DNA of 64,000 bases. Origin: Pseudoscleropodium purum. Lineage: Eukaryota > Streptophyta > Bryopsida > Hypnales > Brachytheciaceae. How positions within the stretch are numbered: position 1 is the stretch's first letter; every line of letters starts with the position of its first letter. A program made the position numbers and the translations under genes. Below are positions 11,693 through 24,263 of this stretch, one piece after another. Below the pieces are notes generated by a model. That model had not been told where the DNA came from. It did no database searches and saw only the letters and a program-made list of their open reading frames with translations. The stretch is from the NCBI GenBank assembly GCA_963969395.1, contig OZ017795.1:31973063-32037062 (forward strand), written 5' to 3'.

Positions 11693-14600
11693 CCGCATTT
11701 AGGATATCTAAAGGGACAAAGACCTTTTTCTAATCCTTGTAAGGATTATTATTGGCAATCTAAATTTATTTCAATAAACTGGAAAATTTTACTGAGTGTG
11801 AGATTATGAATGCATTTGGATTATAAACGAGCACCTAATTGTAATGTGCAATTTGTGTTTGCATGCCTCTTTCATACATGCTTTAGTGCAATCTTATTTA
11901 TAAATGTTTTAAATCCTTTATCAATTAAAATGCCTCACTAAAAATAAGGGATTACTATACATCTTAGGAATGATGGCTTCAATATGCTACTATATATTTT
12001 TACACATGTTTCAATTTTTTTTTGTCCTTGTAGTCATTAGAAGATTTTTGGGGCCTCTGGATGCCTACGAGTTATCACAACCTGCGAACACAGGAAACAG
12101 GTTTGGCGCAGCGGTCTAACGTGGCCGAGCCCTTGCCACGTCATTGATCAATTTTATTTTTATTTATTTTATGAAAACAAAAATTCTGACAACAGCTGTT
12201 CCCCTCACTGCAGGAAACAATTGCAGGGAAACAAGCCCGAAATAGGCTTCTGGACACCCCAAAACTCTTCTAATGAGATGACTTTCATATGGCTATTTTT
12301 ACAACCACATGGTTACAACTCTACTATACATACTATGAACATTTTTTTGATGACATGTCCAATATGCCATTTAAATCACTTTTAACAAGTGTCTCATTTT
12401 GTTTGATTTTTTGTGTTGTAACAATAATCTATGAACCCTTATGAACATGTAAATTTCAATATTCTTTTAAAATTTATAATATTTTGACATTAAATTCTAA
12501 AGATTGCACATTAAATTCAAATAGTTTGAAGTATTTTGAAAAAGATCTATTTGCAAAATTTAATTATTAGATTTTATTTTACATTCAAAATTTGCAATTG
12601 AATCAATACAAAATGTCATCCAAAGGCCTCATAGGCTCTTAACTTTTAAAGACTAGACACTCAAATTTTGAATATCAAATTGACTCAAACATGTTCCAAA
12701 CATATAAAATCTTGATATTTTCATTCATCTAAATATTTGTAGATTTTGATACTAATTCTCTTACATTTCTACCCTATAAATTTCTAAAACTATTCTTTCC
12801 AAATATTCTAAAGTTCAAAGGGCATAAATATGTTTGATATCAAAAAGAAATTTGGTATAGAAAATAACCCTTGTAAAATCACTTAAATAAGTACGTAAAA
12901 TAAAAATCATGATAAATCACCATAATTAGCACTTCAAAGTTTGAACCTAAAGAAAAATTTAGTAAAACTTATAAATATTTAGTCTATAATCATTTAGAAG
13001 GAATTTTCAATATTAAATTTCAAATATTATTGAAAAATATTAGATAGTGCAAGTATTGATTTGGTCTATAAATCATATTTTTTAAATTTTTGCTCAAAAG
13101 CGATTATTAAATTATCAATCCAAATTGTAATTTACAATACATCTTTATAATTTTGGACTTCTAGACTATTTCATAATCCTTAATTAACCATTAATGACCT
13201 AAAGGGGATGTACTTCAAAATAGACCAAGTTTGCCAAGAACTTGAAGAATTTGTTTCCTCTTTTTTTCTTGAGATTAGATAGAATATAATCCTAGGATCT
13301 TATAGTTCACATTGAGAATGAGAACCTCAAATAATTCAGATTATTTGACGATGTAGTTTAGTAGATATTTAAGTTTGAAGTTTTATTTGGGTTAATGGAA
13401 AAACAAGGTAGTATACTTCGAAAAAGCATATCTTGGTGAGAATATTTTAAAATGATGACCTTTCCTACTTGGTGAAAGACATGAAAGTTAAGAATGTGGC
13501 TCATCTAAAATTTCACAACATTCTAAGCATTTTTCAATTCATGGTGGAGCTTTTAATGCACTCAGATTATTGAAATGAGAGTACAAGTAGTGTTTAGGAG
13601 AAAAATAAAAATGGAACACTTGTATTCTCCTTAAATTCTTTAGATTTGCCCTTTTTGAGGTGGATTTGCCTTTTTTGAAGTGGGCAACAATCGCACTAGT
13701 TGGATGACTTTTCAATCTATGCCCAAACTGAACCCCTATGTAAACTATACTACACCACTCAACTTTAAAAAATTCCACAAAGTGGAGTTAACTTGGAATT
13801 TGTTGAAACTATCACCCTTGGATTTATAACATAGTCTATTTTCTAAAAATATTTTTTATTTTAAAAAAAACTCAAAATTTGAAAACGAGGAGCTCAAAAA
13901 AGAGGAATAGCATTCAAAAAATGGTCGTTTGGGTCATTAGGATTTATACGGTTCAAAGTTAGCATAAAAGCTTTTCCTTTGTTTCATCTCTTCAAACTTT
14001 GCAAATTCCTCTCATACAAAGCATCATATTATTTATCTATTTATTTTCTAATTTTATTGCTTGAATATTTTTTGGAATGTTAAATTGTATTTCTAATTGA
14101 GAGACAAACTAAAAGAAGAAAAAATATTACAAGGCCATTGTACCCAAAGCCACAATATGAACAACAATATGCTAGTTTTAAGCCATACTTGTTGGATTTT
14201 GTAATGTCATCAAATTGCAGATGGAATTATATAGCGTTGTCACAAAATGTAAAATTAACCCTTAACAACATATTGAGCAATTCTTATCTAACCTTTGTTG
14301 ATCTTAAAAAAATAATTCTAGATGCAACATGATATTTTTGTGTATTTGTTGTAGAAGGTGCATGAATTGAGGCATACAATAATGACAAATTTTGTATATA
14401 TGTTGAATTAAATTCAATGGCACATGATACTTCTTATATGTCTCAACATTTGCAAAATAGTCACATATTCTATGTGTATAATGCTATATTTGAGCATGGT
14501 AAGGTATAGATGCTAAAATGACATCCAATTGGAAGTTGCTAATCGTTGAATTATGAATTTAATGGTGTATATTGCCATATTTTAGTATATAATTTGACAT

Positions 14601-15430
14601 GTGTTCTATAGGAGTCAAATACAATTCGGTACATATAACTTTCCACAAATCTTTAATCCTAAAACAACACAAAAGACCCATATTGTTCAATAGATGACTT
14701 TCTCTATTCCTGTAGAAATAGAAAGTGCACCTAATGGTCCAAAATCGGAATCATATTTGAATGAGTACCCATCATTGTATCACCATCCCTCTAGGTTTTA
14801 AGAGTGACCTTGTAAGGATGCTATTTAAGGCCCCAAAGTGTCAAATGGATGACTCTCGAAGATCAAGGTTAATCCTTGAAGGACATTGAAGACCCAAAGT
14901 GTCCAATGAATGACTTCACTATTCACTGTAGAAACATAAAATGTGCCTATTGATTCAATAATTAAGGTAGTTTGCTCTTAAAGCAACTTACCATTTAAGC
15001 CTATCCAACTCATCATTGACAATGATAGATATTTCAAGCAATATGTCACTCATTCTTAGATAGGGGGTCATGTTTAGAACATAGACAAGACTACTTTAGA
15101 GCAACATTTTGGTGACTACCTTGGTCAAGGGTTAACCTTCTAAGGATGCTAAGGTCAAAGTCCTTTAAGGATAAAGTGAAATTCTATGTGCTCGGATGCA
15201 ACCACATGGGAAGATTGTTGGAACAACACTTCTAAACTTCGTGGTTAGGAATTTGCTCGGTCCCTCTCTTTGATCAAATTTCTCAATGGTACCTAATGTA
15301 AAGGCACCCAATGGTGTCCCCATATTCAATGGCAGTCCTTTCTAGGAAAGGGAGTCATTTTGAAACGCAAATCTAGGTGAAGAATACATGGCTTATCATG
15401 TTGGTCAACAATTAATAAGCTTTGCTTGGT
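11693..15430. other. AT-rich gene-free repeat region
   Basis: Very AT-rich DNA with no recognisable gene. Bases about 12600-13200 are a diverged direct copy of about 22690-23290. Bases about 14660-15400 carry several diverged repeats of a motif around 'caatgaatgactt...gtagaaa', also seen near 22290 and, inverted, near 62050. All look like decayed mobile-element sequence. Confidence 0.5.
12034..12276. mobile_element. Short inverted-ended element with a tRNA-like A-box word
   Basis: The two ends pair: left 'tcattagaagatttttgggg' against the reverse complement of right 'ccccaaaactcttctaatga', a ~20-bp imperfect inverted repeat about 240 bp apart. Inside, near 12112-12130, 'tggcgcagcggt' fits the RNA polymerase III A-box consensus, but no B-box follows at the tRNA distance. 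This is best read as a MITE; a tRNA-derived origin is only a possibility. Confidence 0.45.
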
Positions 15431-16400
15431 ATGTCTACATTTATGTACTGAAATGACTCCCCTTCTTAGAAAGAGACGCCATTGGGTACAGGGATGCTTT
15501 CAAGTGCCTGTACCTGTACCTTAATGTGTGAAATTCACTCTTGGGTTGAACATAGTACATCAGGTACAATCTCTTGCTTTCAGATACAGTCAAACTACTG
15601 TACTTGTTACGCAAATGGACAGCAATTCTTGTTGACATTAAGAGCCTCGGTGTCTGATTTGGTGCATTTGAAGGCACCAGTAGGAAGCAGAATGTGCTGC
15701 TGCAGGAGTGTGACCGATTATGGAGCAGAATCAGCAGGTGTGGCTGATTCTGACGTTCCCCTCACCTCTTCACGTAAGGCGCGTTCTCTAGTACAAATCA
15801 AACTGAGTATGAGAGTTTCTACAATTGAGAGTTTCTACAATTGCGCAGGAAGAGAAGAGAAAAAGAGTGGCCACATTCGGAGCCTCTGTGTGGCAAAGCA
15901 TCGATACAATGGACACTGGTAAGAGTTTTCTACATTTCAAATGATATGAAATCAGTACAGGAAACATCTGCAGTGTTGAATTCATCACTATCTATCAACA
16001 ACAAGGTAATTGCTTCGTTTCTCACACCATAATGTAATGCTTTCCCTTGAAGATCCAGATTGATGGTGGGTACGTAACAGTTGTCGCAACACCGATGCTG
16101 TGTCTCGATCCGAGACTTGCAAAATAGTTGAGGCAGGCAACCATTTGCAGGAGCATCACCATCAGTATTCCGGGCACGCTTGCAGGATCGGAGAGACTGC
16201 CTCTGTAAAAAGCTGAAGCGGAGCCAAGATCGTTGTAAGCATTATTACCACCGTACCTGCGGGTCGTGGAGGATGCTCTAGCTATGGAGCCATTCGTATT
16301 GCAGTTACAGGCCTTGGAGAAGTAGGAACGAAAATCCTTGGCATGCTATTCCAATTTAGTTGAATGTGATTCGTATCAAAAGCTAATTAAACACTAGGTT
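15431..16400. other. GC-richer patch of unknown content
   Basis: About 1 kb with clearly higher GC than the DNA to its left. It contains a 146-codon plus-strand frame (15482-15922, opened by TTG, first ATG five codons in) and a 107-codon minus-strand open frame (16022-16345). Neither matches a family I know. It may be the remains or 3' part of a gene, or a non-coding transcript unit. Confidence 0.35.
16022..16345 (-). CDS. Unrecognised open frame, possible terminal exon
   Basis: The minus strand is open for 107 codons up to a TGA at 16024-16022. The reading begins after an in-frame TAG at 16348-16346 and has no early ATG, so if real it is a last exon rather than a whole gene; an AG that could serve as acceptor lies just upstream. 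The translation starts with a Cys/Asn/Ser/Thr-rich part (KACNCNTNGS), followed by a hydrophobic stretch (PGILMVMLLQMVACLNYF) about 55 residues from the end. That layout recalls membrane-anchored or GPI-type tails, but the tail after it is not typical. No upstream exon was found before the DOG1-like gene. Chance openness cannot be excluded. Confidence 0.25.
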   Translation of the reverse strand, partial: HAKDFRSYFSKACNCNTNGSIARASSTTRRYGGNNAYNDLGSASAFYRGSLSDPASVPGILMVMLLQMVACLNYFASLGSRHSIGVATTVTYPPSIWIFKGKHYIMV

Positions 16401-17348
16401 TCAATCAAATTAGAGTACTTCGTGAACTGTTAGAGAGAACATAAAGAAAGATTTCTTCGCCATAATTCATGAAGAGATCTCCCTGTGGTCACAGTAATCG
16501 TCAAAAGATGTCCTTATGTATCATCGGGAGGGCTGTGTATGATCACTGCAACCAAAAGGAGACTTCCCCGTGCATCATAAGAAAGATTCTCTTCTAATGT
16601 CGTCTAAAAGTTCCTCAAAGAATCTAAAACATTGTTACCGAAAACGTTGTTTTAACACGAGTGATGCAAGGTCATACACGAGAGCAACAGCCCTATACTA
16701 ATTCACCTGTCCTTCGATCATTGGAACTTGATTGCTCACATAGGAAAAAGGCATACGGAGGAAATGCTCCATTCTACACAGTCCGCTTGTTTCGTTAGTG
16801 AATTACAGCAACCCGAAACCCGAAACCCTGAACGGAAGATGATGAAGATTAAACAGTAAACAACACAAGCTGCTGATCCGTGGTGCAAGTTTGTCAGAAT
16901 CCTTAGCACCATAACAAACTGTAAAAATAGTCTCTAACCTTGAATTGAACTCCTGGCAAACTTGCTGCAGAGTGCTTCACTTGATTACTTACCCTAATCT
17001 TGTCAGAAGAATGCTTCCGTAGACGCCATCTCCAAAGCTTCAATACGATCACCCGTCAACTCCTCCATCGCTCGAGTTCTTTCCCCCCTCACCCTACCTC
17101 AGACAACGAATCCAACTCCCCAACTCTGGTGAAAGAGTTTCGTAGCACCAGCAATTGCACTCACTGCAATGCTTCAAATGCTGGCACATAGATCATCGAC
17201 CTGGTGTGTTAGACTACTGCACACAAAGGCCAACGGAAAGGGAGAAATGCCAACTGAAGGGACCCAAATCCTAAGCCCTAAGCCTACAGTCACTAACAAA
17301 AGTGCCCAGACTGATAGGCACATCAATCATCGTCACGCTCTACTTCTT
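16401..17348. other. 3' flank of the DOG1-like gene
   Basis: About 0.95 kb with no recognised gene. The part next to 17349 is probably 3' UTR of the minus-strand DOG1-like gene. It includes degenerate telobox-like words ('ctaagccctaagcct' near 17271). Confidence 0.4.
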
Positions 17349-18639
17349 CTACACAGTTTGGATGGGACTATTGCTACAATAATCTTTCAAGCTGCAGCTC
17401 GGGATTGCTTCAACATGAGGTGCTAATTCGGGATTAGGAGGAATGGGAGCTCTCAAAATTCTGCAGTGAGCGGCATTGCCTAACTCACGCATCATGAACG
17501 CAAGCTCGAACGCGGCACAGGCACAGCGGGCGACTTGCACAGGAGTGAGAACCAAAAACAGTTGGTGGAGGGTTGTTAAACGGAGTTGGTCCGCTTGAAT
17601 GAGCAGTTTCTTTAAGCGTGACATCCGAGGCTTGAGAACGGTTCTTAAATCATGAGTCCTCGTCTTATAGGACGACGACGACGAAGAAGAAGAATCTGAA
17701 GATCTAGTAGCAGTAATAGTTCCTGACGTGGATTCAAACTCTACCTGCGTTTTTACGGCTGCAAGGACATCTTGGTCGCTTATAAGCATCTGCACGTGTT
17801 AGCAACACTTTCCTTTAGCTCTCTAAGTAAACCCTAAACCATCACCTCCATCGATCAACCACTCAAGCTAGCTAACTAGGGCATTGTTTAGGTTATAATG
17901 TTTTGATTGATTCTCTAGTACCTGAATGTACGCAAGCTTCTTGGACAGCTTCCTCTCCACGTCGCGTGTGGTCTTCTGGACTTTCGTGAGGTTAGTGATC
18001 TGTCGATGCGAAAGCACGGCCGACGTGTTAGTCAAGTCGCGGAGTCCGTAGCCGAAGTTGCGAATCTCATCCTCGAGTTGCACGCCCATGAGCGAGTAGA
18101 CGAGCAGGATGGCGGACGAAGGGCGCCAGCCTCCCAGCCACGTGAATGTCGCCTCCATAGCTGTAATCCGCCCACCTGCGGCATGCAAGCAATCACATGA
18201 ATCAAATGAACACCCCCAAGAAATTCCGACGATTTTGACGAAGAAATTTAGGAGCGATCTAACTGGACTACGTCGCAAAAACTATTGCAATAAGCATTGG
18301 AAACATGAGCATTGTGAAACCATAGCAAAACCATTCCAAAATACTGTTGGAGAATGTTTAAAAAAACAAACAGGAAAACTACTCAAAAGAACAGTGGAAA
18401 TGGGTGGGAGTTAGCGATTATGTACCTGAAAGAGCGATGTAAATCTTCTCGTCTTCCAGCGACGAGTTGTGATGAATGGCCGCCATGTAGAGCGAGACGC
18501 ACTTCTGCAAGAGAATCTCGACATCGCGGTTGGCTGTGGCTGAGTGCATTGCCTCCCGGAGAGCGCGGATGTGGGATTGGCATCCCATCCACCAGCGTGC
18601 ATCTCGATCACCTCTTAAGCTGCGCTCCGACTCCGCCAT
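17349..18639 (-). CDS. DOG1-domain protein (DELAY OF GERMINATION 1-like)
   Basis: Three exons, 18639-18426, 18175-17922 and 17789-17349, join in phase to 302 residues; the start is the first ATG in the frame. Residues about 15-110 carry the DOG1 signature: WWMGCQSHIRALREA, an amphipathic helix with Cys and Met, then TFTWLGGWRPSSAILLVYSL and LEDEI. This domain is shared with TGA bZIP factors, but no bZIP region precedes it here, so this is a stand-alone DOG1-like protein. Family members act in seed dormancy (DOG1) or pollen-aperture formation (INP1); the role of this copy is unknown. A Ser run (residues about 180-190) separates the first part from a C-terminal helical region that completes the domain (PRMSRLKKLLIQAD, TPVQVARC). 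In DOG1 a His pair can bind haem; whether HH here does so is not known. A tandem array lies upstream. Confidence 0.85.
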
Positions 18640-19485
18640 ATTGCTCGCTCCCACTGTGATTTCGATCAATTCTTTCTCCACGCGAAGTTAGCAATCCGAT
18701 TGTAGTCGAATTCTTGCGCTTCGTGATGACTGCTTCGAAGACTACTGTAATGTACTGTGAACGCCCACAATTCCCAAGACTCTACTGTGATCATTATTCT
18801 TGGGATCCCAGCTCCCACTCCGATCAAATTCGCAGTCGGAATGCTTCGATCTGCGCGCTTGGTACCAATTGTGTCTATCTAGCGAAGTAGCCGAAGTGGT
18901 GATACCAAAGAAATTTCGGAATTGTAACCTCGGAGCAGCGAAATTCGCAATGACCCCAAAACGACACCGATTCAACATTCGATTGCTTTCAACCGAATCG
19001 TCTTCAAAGATTAAATGCCACTACGAGCCCCCAATTCGACCTCAACCACACTGTTAGATGTCAAGGAAGAAGAAAAAACTCATCGCAAGAGCTGATCGAC
19101 GCCTCCGATCACTTTGACACCAAATACCGACAGCAACACTTGAATTCGACTTCGCAACTGCTGCAACGTCCGACCCTCACATCCACGCACTGACACCCAG
19201 AATCCAAACCTTCAGTTCCACCATGCAACTTCGAGAATCTCACGCAATTCCCGAAATCAACTTCGAGAATCTTACGTACTTCCATACACTTCAAAAATCT
19301 CGAACTCTAAAGCATTAAGCCTCGATCGCACCAACACATCCATGACAACGTACTAATCCAATCAATCAATTCGCTCACTGACCCCGATTCCGCAATCCTC
19401 ACAACCTCCGAAAGCTCTCACCCGATCAATCACAGCTACAGGATCGAATCCCGAATTGAAACCTTCAACAAATTCAAATCCCTTC
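18640..19485. promoter_or_regulatory. 5' flank of the DOG1-like gene
   Basis: Mixed-GC DNA rich in 'cgaatc' and 'caatcaat' words, presumably the promoter and 5' UTR of the minus-strand DOG1-like gene. There is no recognisable coding exon. The sequence grades into the tandem array at 19490. Confidence 0.4.
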
Positions 19486-19489
19486 TGTC

Positions 19490-20145
19490 AACCCACCACG
19501 CAGCCACGAATCTCACACTACCATGAACGATCCAACTTGCCACTCGTGTATCATTCAAATGTGTTCAAACTCGAGTAACGGGACACCCGTGGCACAAGCT
19601 CGATCGAATCAATCAATTAATGAACTTGATTGATTGAACAAGCTGCATCCCATTGATCAGACAACCCAACACCCACGAATCTCCCACTACCATGAAAGAC
19701 ACAGCTTCCAACTTCTGTATCAAATGTAATCCAATTCCAGAAACGAGACACACACACAAGTCAGATCGAATCACTCGGTGGACTTGATTGAGCCAAGCTG
19801 CATCCCATCTGTCAAACCAACACCCACGAACCGATCTCCCACTACCATGAAAGACACAACTTCCAAATTGTGTAACAAATGTATTCCAATTCCACAAACG
19901 GGACACGCACACACAAGATCGATTCCCTCAATGAACTTGATTGACTCGACCAAAGCTGCATCCCATCTGTCAATTGCAACCCAACACCCACGAATCTCCC
20001 ACTACCATTAAAGACACACAACTTCCAAATTATGTAACAAACGTATTCCAATTCCACAAACGGGACACACACACACACACACAAGTCGGATCGAATCACT
20101 CACTGGATTTGATTGATCGAGCAAAGCTGCATCCCATCCGCGTGA
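19490..20145. repeat. Four-copy ~160-bp tandem repeat
   Basis: Four head-to-tail units, at about 19490-19660, 19661-19815, 19816-19976 and 19977-20145. Each begins near 'caacccaacacccacgaat', continues with 'ctcccactaccatgaaagaca', 'attccaattccacaaacggg' and a CA-rich run, and ends in 'aagctgcatcccatc'. The first unit is the most diverged. The last three are close to each other, and the CA run has grown into a (CA)n microsatellite in the fourth. Short frames through the array are by-products of the repeat. It lies 0.85-1.5 kb upstream of the DOG1-like start codon. Confidence 0.85.
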
Positions 20146-20640
20146 TCGATGCAGCGTAAACTCCGTTACTTCCAGTCAGTCATCAGGTGTAACGTTGCCT
20201 TCATTACTCAGACCCACCATTGTCGCCTGAGCTTCGAGTTCCATGGATTCGAGATCGGACAACTTCGAGGCCAACTGTCGAATGTTGGCATATGGAATTT
20301 CATACTGGCAATCGGAGGGCACTCCGAGCAGTACTACAAGCTAGCTGTCAGGGAGTGTGTGCGTGCCTGTTTTTATTGAGGGAACGTGACGAGGAGTTCA
20401 GCTACGAGGAAGCAGGGGGGAGGTGGAACAGAGGGAGTGGCAGCAGGACTACGTGTTGGGCGGTGGAAGCCGTCCAGGCCTCCAGGGGGGGTGGAGTGGG
20501 GGTACGTGGCGTCTGGGAAGGCTTTCTGGTGCTTGAAAGTGACGCAAAAGGGAGCCGCCTTGGGGAGATATTTTGGTGCCGGTCGGTTTGCCGGGCCCGG
20601 TAAGATAAAAAGGGGAAATCAGTTTCAGTTTGATTCCTGA
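20146..20640. other. GC-rich stretch, no recognised gene
   Basis: About 500 bp of high GC with overlapping open frames on both strands (for example 20220-20603 plus and 20402-20743 minus). None shows a domain or codon pattern I recognise. It could be a distal promoter or CpG-rich first exon of a transcript; nothing in the sequence decides this. Confidence 0.3.
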
Positions 20641-20740
20641 ATTGGGGCTGTGTTTTGTCAGAGGAAGGAGTTTGGCGGTTCAGTTTGTCCAGAGACTCGT
20701 GAAAGTGGAGCGCACTGGAATGAAATGACTGGATGATGAA

Positions 20741-20984
20741 CAAGGAGGATTGACCCCTCTATTGTCCCATGTTTTACCCTTGTAGAAAACCCTGAATTTT
20801 TTTTTTTTTTTTTTGCCACATATGATCAAATTTGAAAATCCTGAATTGATATTTGTTATCAAAGACCCCAAATTCGCTGTGGGACAGAATGAAACCCTAT
20901 TTTTAAGCAACAAAAAATAGGGGGCAATTTTGACATTTATCCTCTAGCAAGACAATATGGGGATCAATCCTCCTTGGCCCTTGA
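20741..20984. mobile_element. MITE-like element with inverted ends and flanking direct repeat
   Basis: The left end 'caaggaggattgacccc' is the inverse of the right end 'ggggatcaatcctccttg'. A 13-bp direct repeat, 'gatgatgaacaag', sits at 20732-20744 and again just after the element. If the 9 bases 'gatgatgaa' are the target duplication, the length fits Mutator-type insertion. The interior (poly-T tract, 'gacatttatcc' near the right end) matches 24264-24493. No coding capacity. Confidence 0.6.
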
Positions 20985-23900
20985 TGATGAACAAGCTTCT
21001 ATTTTGTTTGAGCAAATTTTCACTAAAAGGTGATGCAAAATTTGTTGCAGGGAATTTTTGACAAGATATTCTTTGTTTTTTAGTGGATGAAATTGTAAGA
21101 ATGCTATCAAATCTTCAGACAATATCACTCTCTTTTGGGTAAATGTACATTCTTCTAAGTGAATAAATAAATTTTCATCCATATATTTCAGTTTCCATCC
21201 ATTTTCCATGGACATAAATAGCTTCATCACTCCAACGAAGGTCAATTTTGCAATGCCTAAAATAAATAAATAAATAAATAAATAAAACTATTGATGAGTG
21301 CGCTTTTTTTTCAAGGTGATTAGCAATAGCAGTGTTTTGAACTCCTGAGGTTTTGCTGGGAAGTGTGAACTACGGATACGGATACTTTGGTCTGAACTCC
21401 CAAGCAGTTGGGGGCAAAATATCTTTGAATCTTCTACAGTACAGTAGAACAGGAGACTGAATTATACAGGCGAACCTCTAAGGGAGGAAGTCCACAAACG
21501 GCACCCATTTGAGGTCTGAAAATTAATCTGGAGGAGGTTGTTGTACTTCTCAAAAAATATTTTTCTAGTGAATTTTTCTTGAAAGACAAATGGAATTGGC
21601 ATCTAACCCATGTAGTTTCGTATTTTTTGGAGCTTCATACAATTAGTTATGAATTTTTGAAATTGAAACTAGTGGTCATGCTCAAGTTTTGGAAATGCAC
21701 ACTTTTTGAAATGTACACTATTTGTACATTTTCGGTGCAATGAGAAAAGCAAAATCGCTTTACATTAGAAGGTAGTGCTTTTGGAGCTTGAGTTGGGGTG
21801 AATATCATTGAATATTCTACAATAGAATATGAGACTAACATTACAGGAAATTTAAGGGCTATAAAGGGCCGTTTCGGGTCTGTTCCCATTTTTGTTCCCC
21901 CACAACGAATGGATACGGTCAACTGTCAAAAAAATTTTAATTTTAACTCTTGAAATACCAAAAAAAGTTGAAAAAAAATTTGGAAATGATGTGGTACTCT
22001 CTCAACCAAGTCAAACTACACTACTAGCAATGTTTACTACGTTATCAGGGCTTGATAATTGGTAGTCTCCTTTTAGCTTCAAATTTCCCCTAATGTGGAG
22101 TTGAAGATGCTTTTAGAGCTTAACAGAGCACTTTATGGAACTCCTACCTTGCATACATTACACGTAGGGAGTAGGAAATTTCTAACACATACTTCATAGA
22201 ATATTATAATAACATGTGGCAAATAATATATATTGAACTTTTTGGCTATTAATCTTGTGACGCCATTAATACAAGCCAGAAAATGGTCGATGGATGACTT
22301 TTGAAGACCAATGTAGAAATGAAGAATATACCTATTGGTTCAAAAATTGAATCATTTTGGGTCAAGTACCTTGGTGAAAGGTTTTTTTTTTTAGAATTAA
22401 TAAATAATGTATATTTTATTTATCAATTTTTGGGCTATTAACAATATGTATTCTAATTTATCATCATTTGGTTATCTAACACATACTAGCAAGGTATATT
22501 TACAATGGATGTTTAAAGAAATAGTAACATTTAATATCTAACATTTATTTGTGAAGATCTCAAAAGAGATAAAATTCTATATTATATGAGATTTTAAAGC
22601 TTATTGAGGTAACAGGTATAGAGGTTCAATTATAATAGGTAATTGGGCATGTATGGTGCACCTTGAACCTATAAAAATCTATAACAAGCAAACCCCCTAA
22701 AAATCCTCATATAACTTAATCCTTAAAAGACAAGGCATTCAAATTTGAACAAAGGATGAATAAAAACAAATCCCAAGGTCATAGAAATGCATTTTTTCAT
22801 CCACTAATTTTTTGAAGATTCTCATATTAATTCTTTGACATTTGTACGATAACACTTTGAAGACTTTACTTTGCAAACATTCTATAATTCAAAGGGTACT
22901 AGTAGGTCCAACTTCAAAAAAGTAACTTCTCAATTGTAAAAATAATCCTTCAAAAATGACTTGGATAAAAAATTAAACAAAAATCTTTCAAAGTCACTAT
23001 AACTAAAATTTAGTATTTGAACATAAAGGAAATAAATTATTGTAAAATCACAAATATTGAATCTACTATTGATCTTAAAAGGAATTTTTAATTTTTGGCT
23101 TCAAATTTTATTATAAAATATTGGTCTATATACTAATTAATCTACATAAATTGTATAGATATGATCTATAGATTGTATCTTACAACTTTTCATCGAAAGT
23201 CATCATTAAATTAATATTCTAAGTTGTATTTTAAAATACATCTTTACAATTTTTTATATCTAGACTACTCCTAGTCCTTATCCTTGTAACAAAGTAGTGG
23301 CCTAAAAGTGTTTGATGGATGATAGATAATCCCTCTATATAAAACAAAAGTACAAATGTTCATCCTTAAAATATTTAGTATGAAAAGAAGTCAAGAAGAG
23401 GTCTTGCACAATACTGTAGTTTAACTTCCAATGAGCTCTTCGATTTTCTTAAGCAAATGAGAAAGGATGATTTCTATGGTGGGCAATTGAGCATTCTAAA
23501 GTTGAGGGGTAGAACCTAAAACACCTAATTAAAATTGATTGGGCTTAAAGGGAAGGTTGTTTTGAAAAGATTCAATATTTTTAGAGGTAAATGAAAAATT
23601 ATCTGTAGAAAACATTACCCCAAAGCACTCCAATTCATTTATAGAAATTTCATAACCAAGTCATATGTAGACAATGGAGTTCAAATCCAAAATTCATTGG
23701 TGGTTCATTTTGCTTAAGTTGAGTTTTATGCAAGTTTCATATATTAATTGGAGTTTGTATGACACATTGAGTTTGTATGACATGTCGAGTTTGAATGAAT
23801 TAGACTTTAAAAGTGGAATGATGACTCAAAACTCATTATGTAAGGTAGAAGTACCTATTTTAGACAAGCCCTCTATAATGGCTTCATAGGTTGACCTATT

Positions 23901-24260
23901 TTAGACAACAATTAGATGCACTATTCAGTGAGAAAGGTTCTTTGTTTATTCTTTCTTGTCCACTTGTATCTCTTTCCTCCTAGCTTTGAAAGAAGTAAAT
24001 ATTCATTTTGTGAGAAAAAAATTCGGTTTTTTTACATTCATTTACAACCTTTTTTTTGCATACAACAAACTCAATTCCACATGACTTCCCCACATCATCC
24101 AATTTGAAATCTTTGAGTCATCCAAAATAGGTACTTCTATCTTATCTTATTTAGACAACTTTTCAAATTCAACTCTAGTTTTTACAAAACTCAAAAACTT
24201 GTACCTACATCAATACATGTAAGATGAGTTTACTGAACTCAACCAAAATTCCCAATTAAA
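20985..24260. other. AT-rich gene-free repeat region
   Basis: No recognisable gene. It holds an (AAAT)n microsatellite at about 21259-21287; a segment at about 21850-22010 that matches about 57060-57240 ('gggccgtttcgggtctgttcc' against 'gggtcgtttgggcctattcc'); a diverged copy of 12600-13200 at about 22690-23290; and a copy of the 1-240 repeat at about 23300-23520. A three-times repeated ~20-bp word ('gagtttgtatgaca') lies at about 23751-23806. Confidence 0.5.
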
Positions 24261-24263
24261 TTG

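Noticed and set aside
12112..12130. Possible tRNA gene at the A-box-like word
   Set aside because: No B-box, no cloverleaf arms and no acceptor stem at the right distance.
15482..15922. 146-codon plus-strand frame
   Set aside because: No domain, no conserved motif, and an ordinary composition for the patch; kept only as a note under the unknown 15.4-16.4 kb region.
12500..23900. The 12.6-13.2 kb and 22.7-23.3 kb repeats as an LTR pair
   Set aside because: The interval holds the DOG1-like gene and unrelated elements, no retrotransposon proteins, and the copies are strongly diverged; they are dispersed copies.
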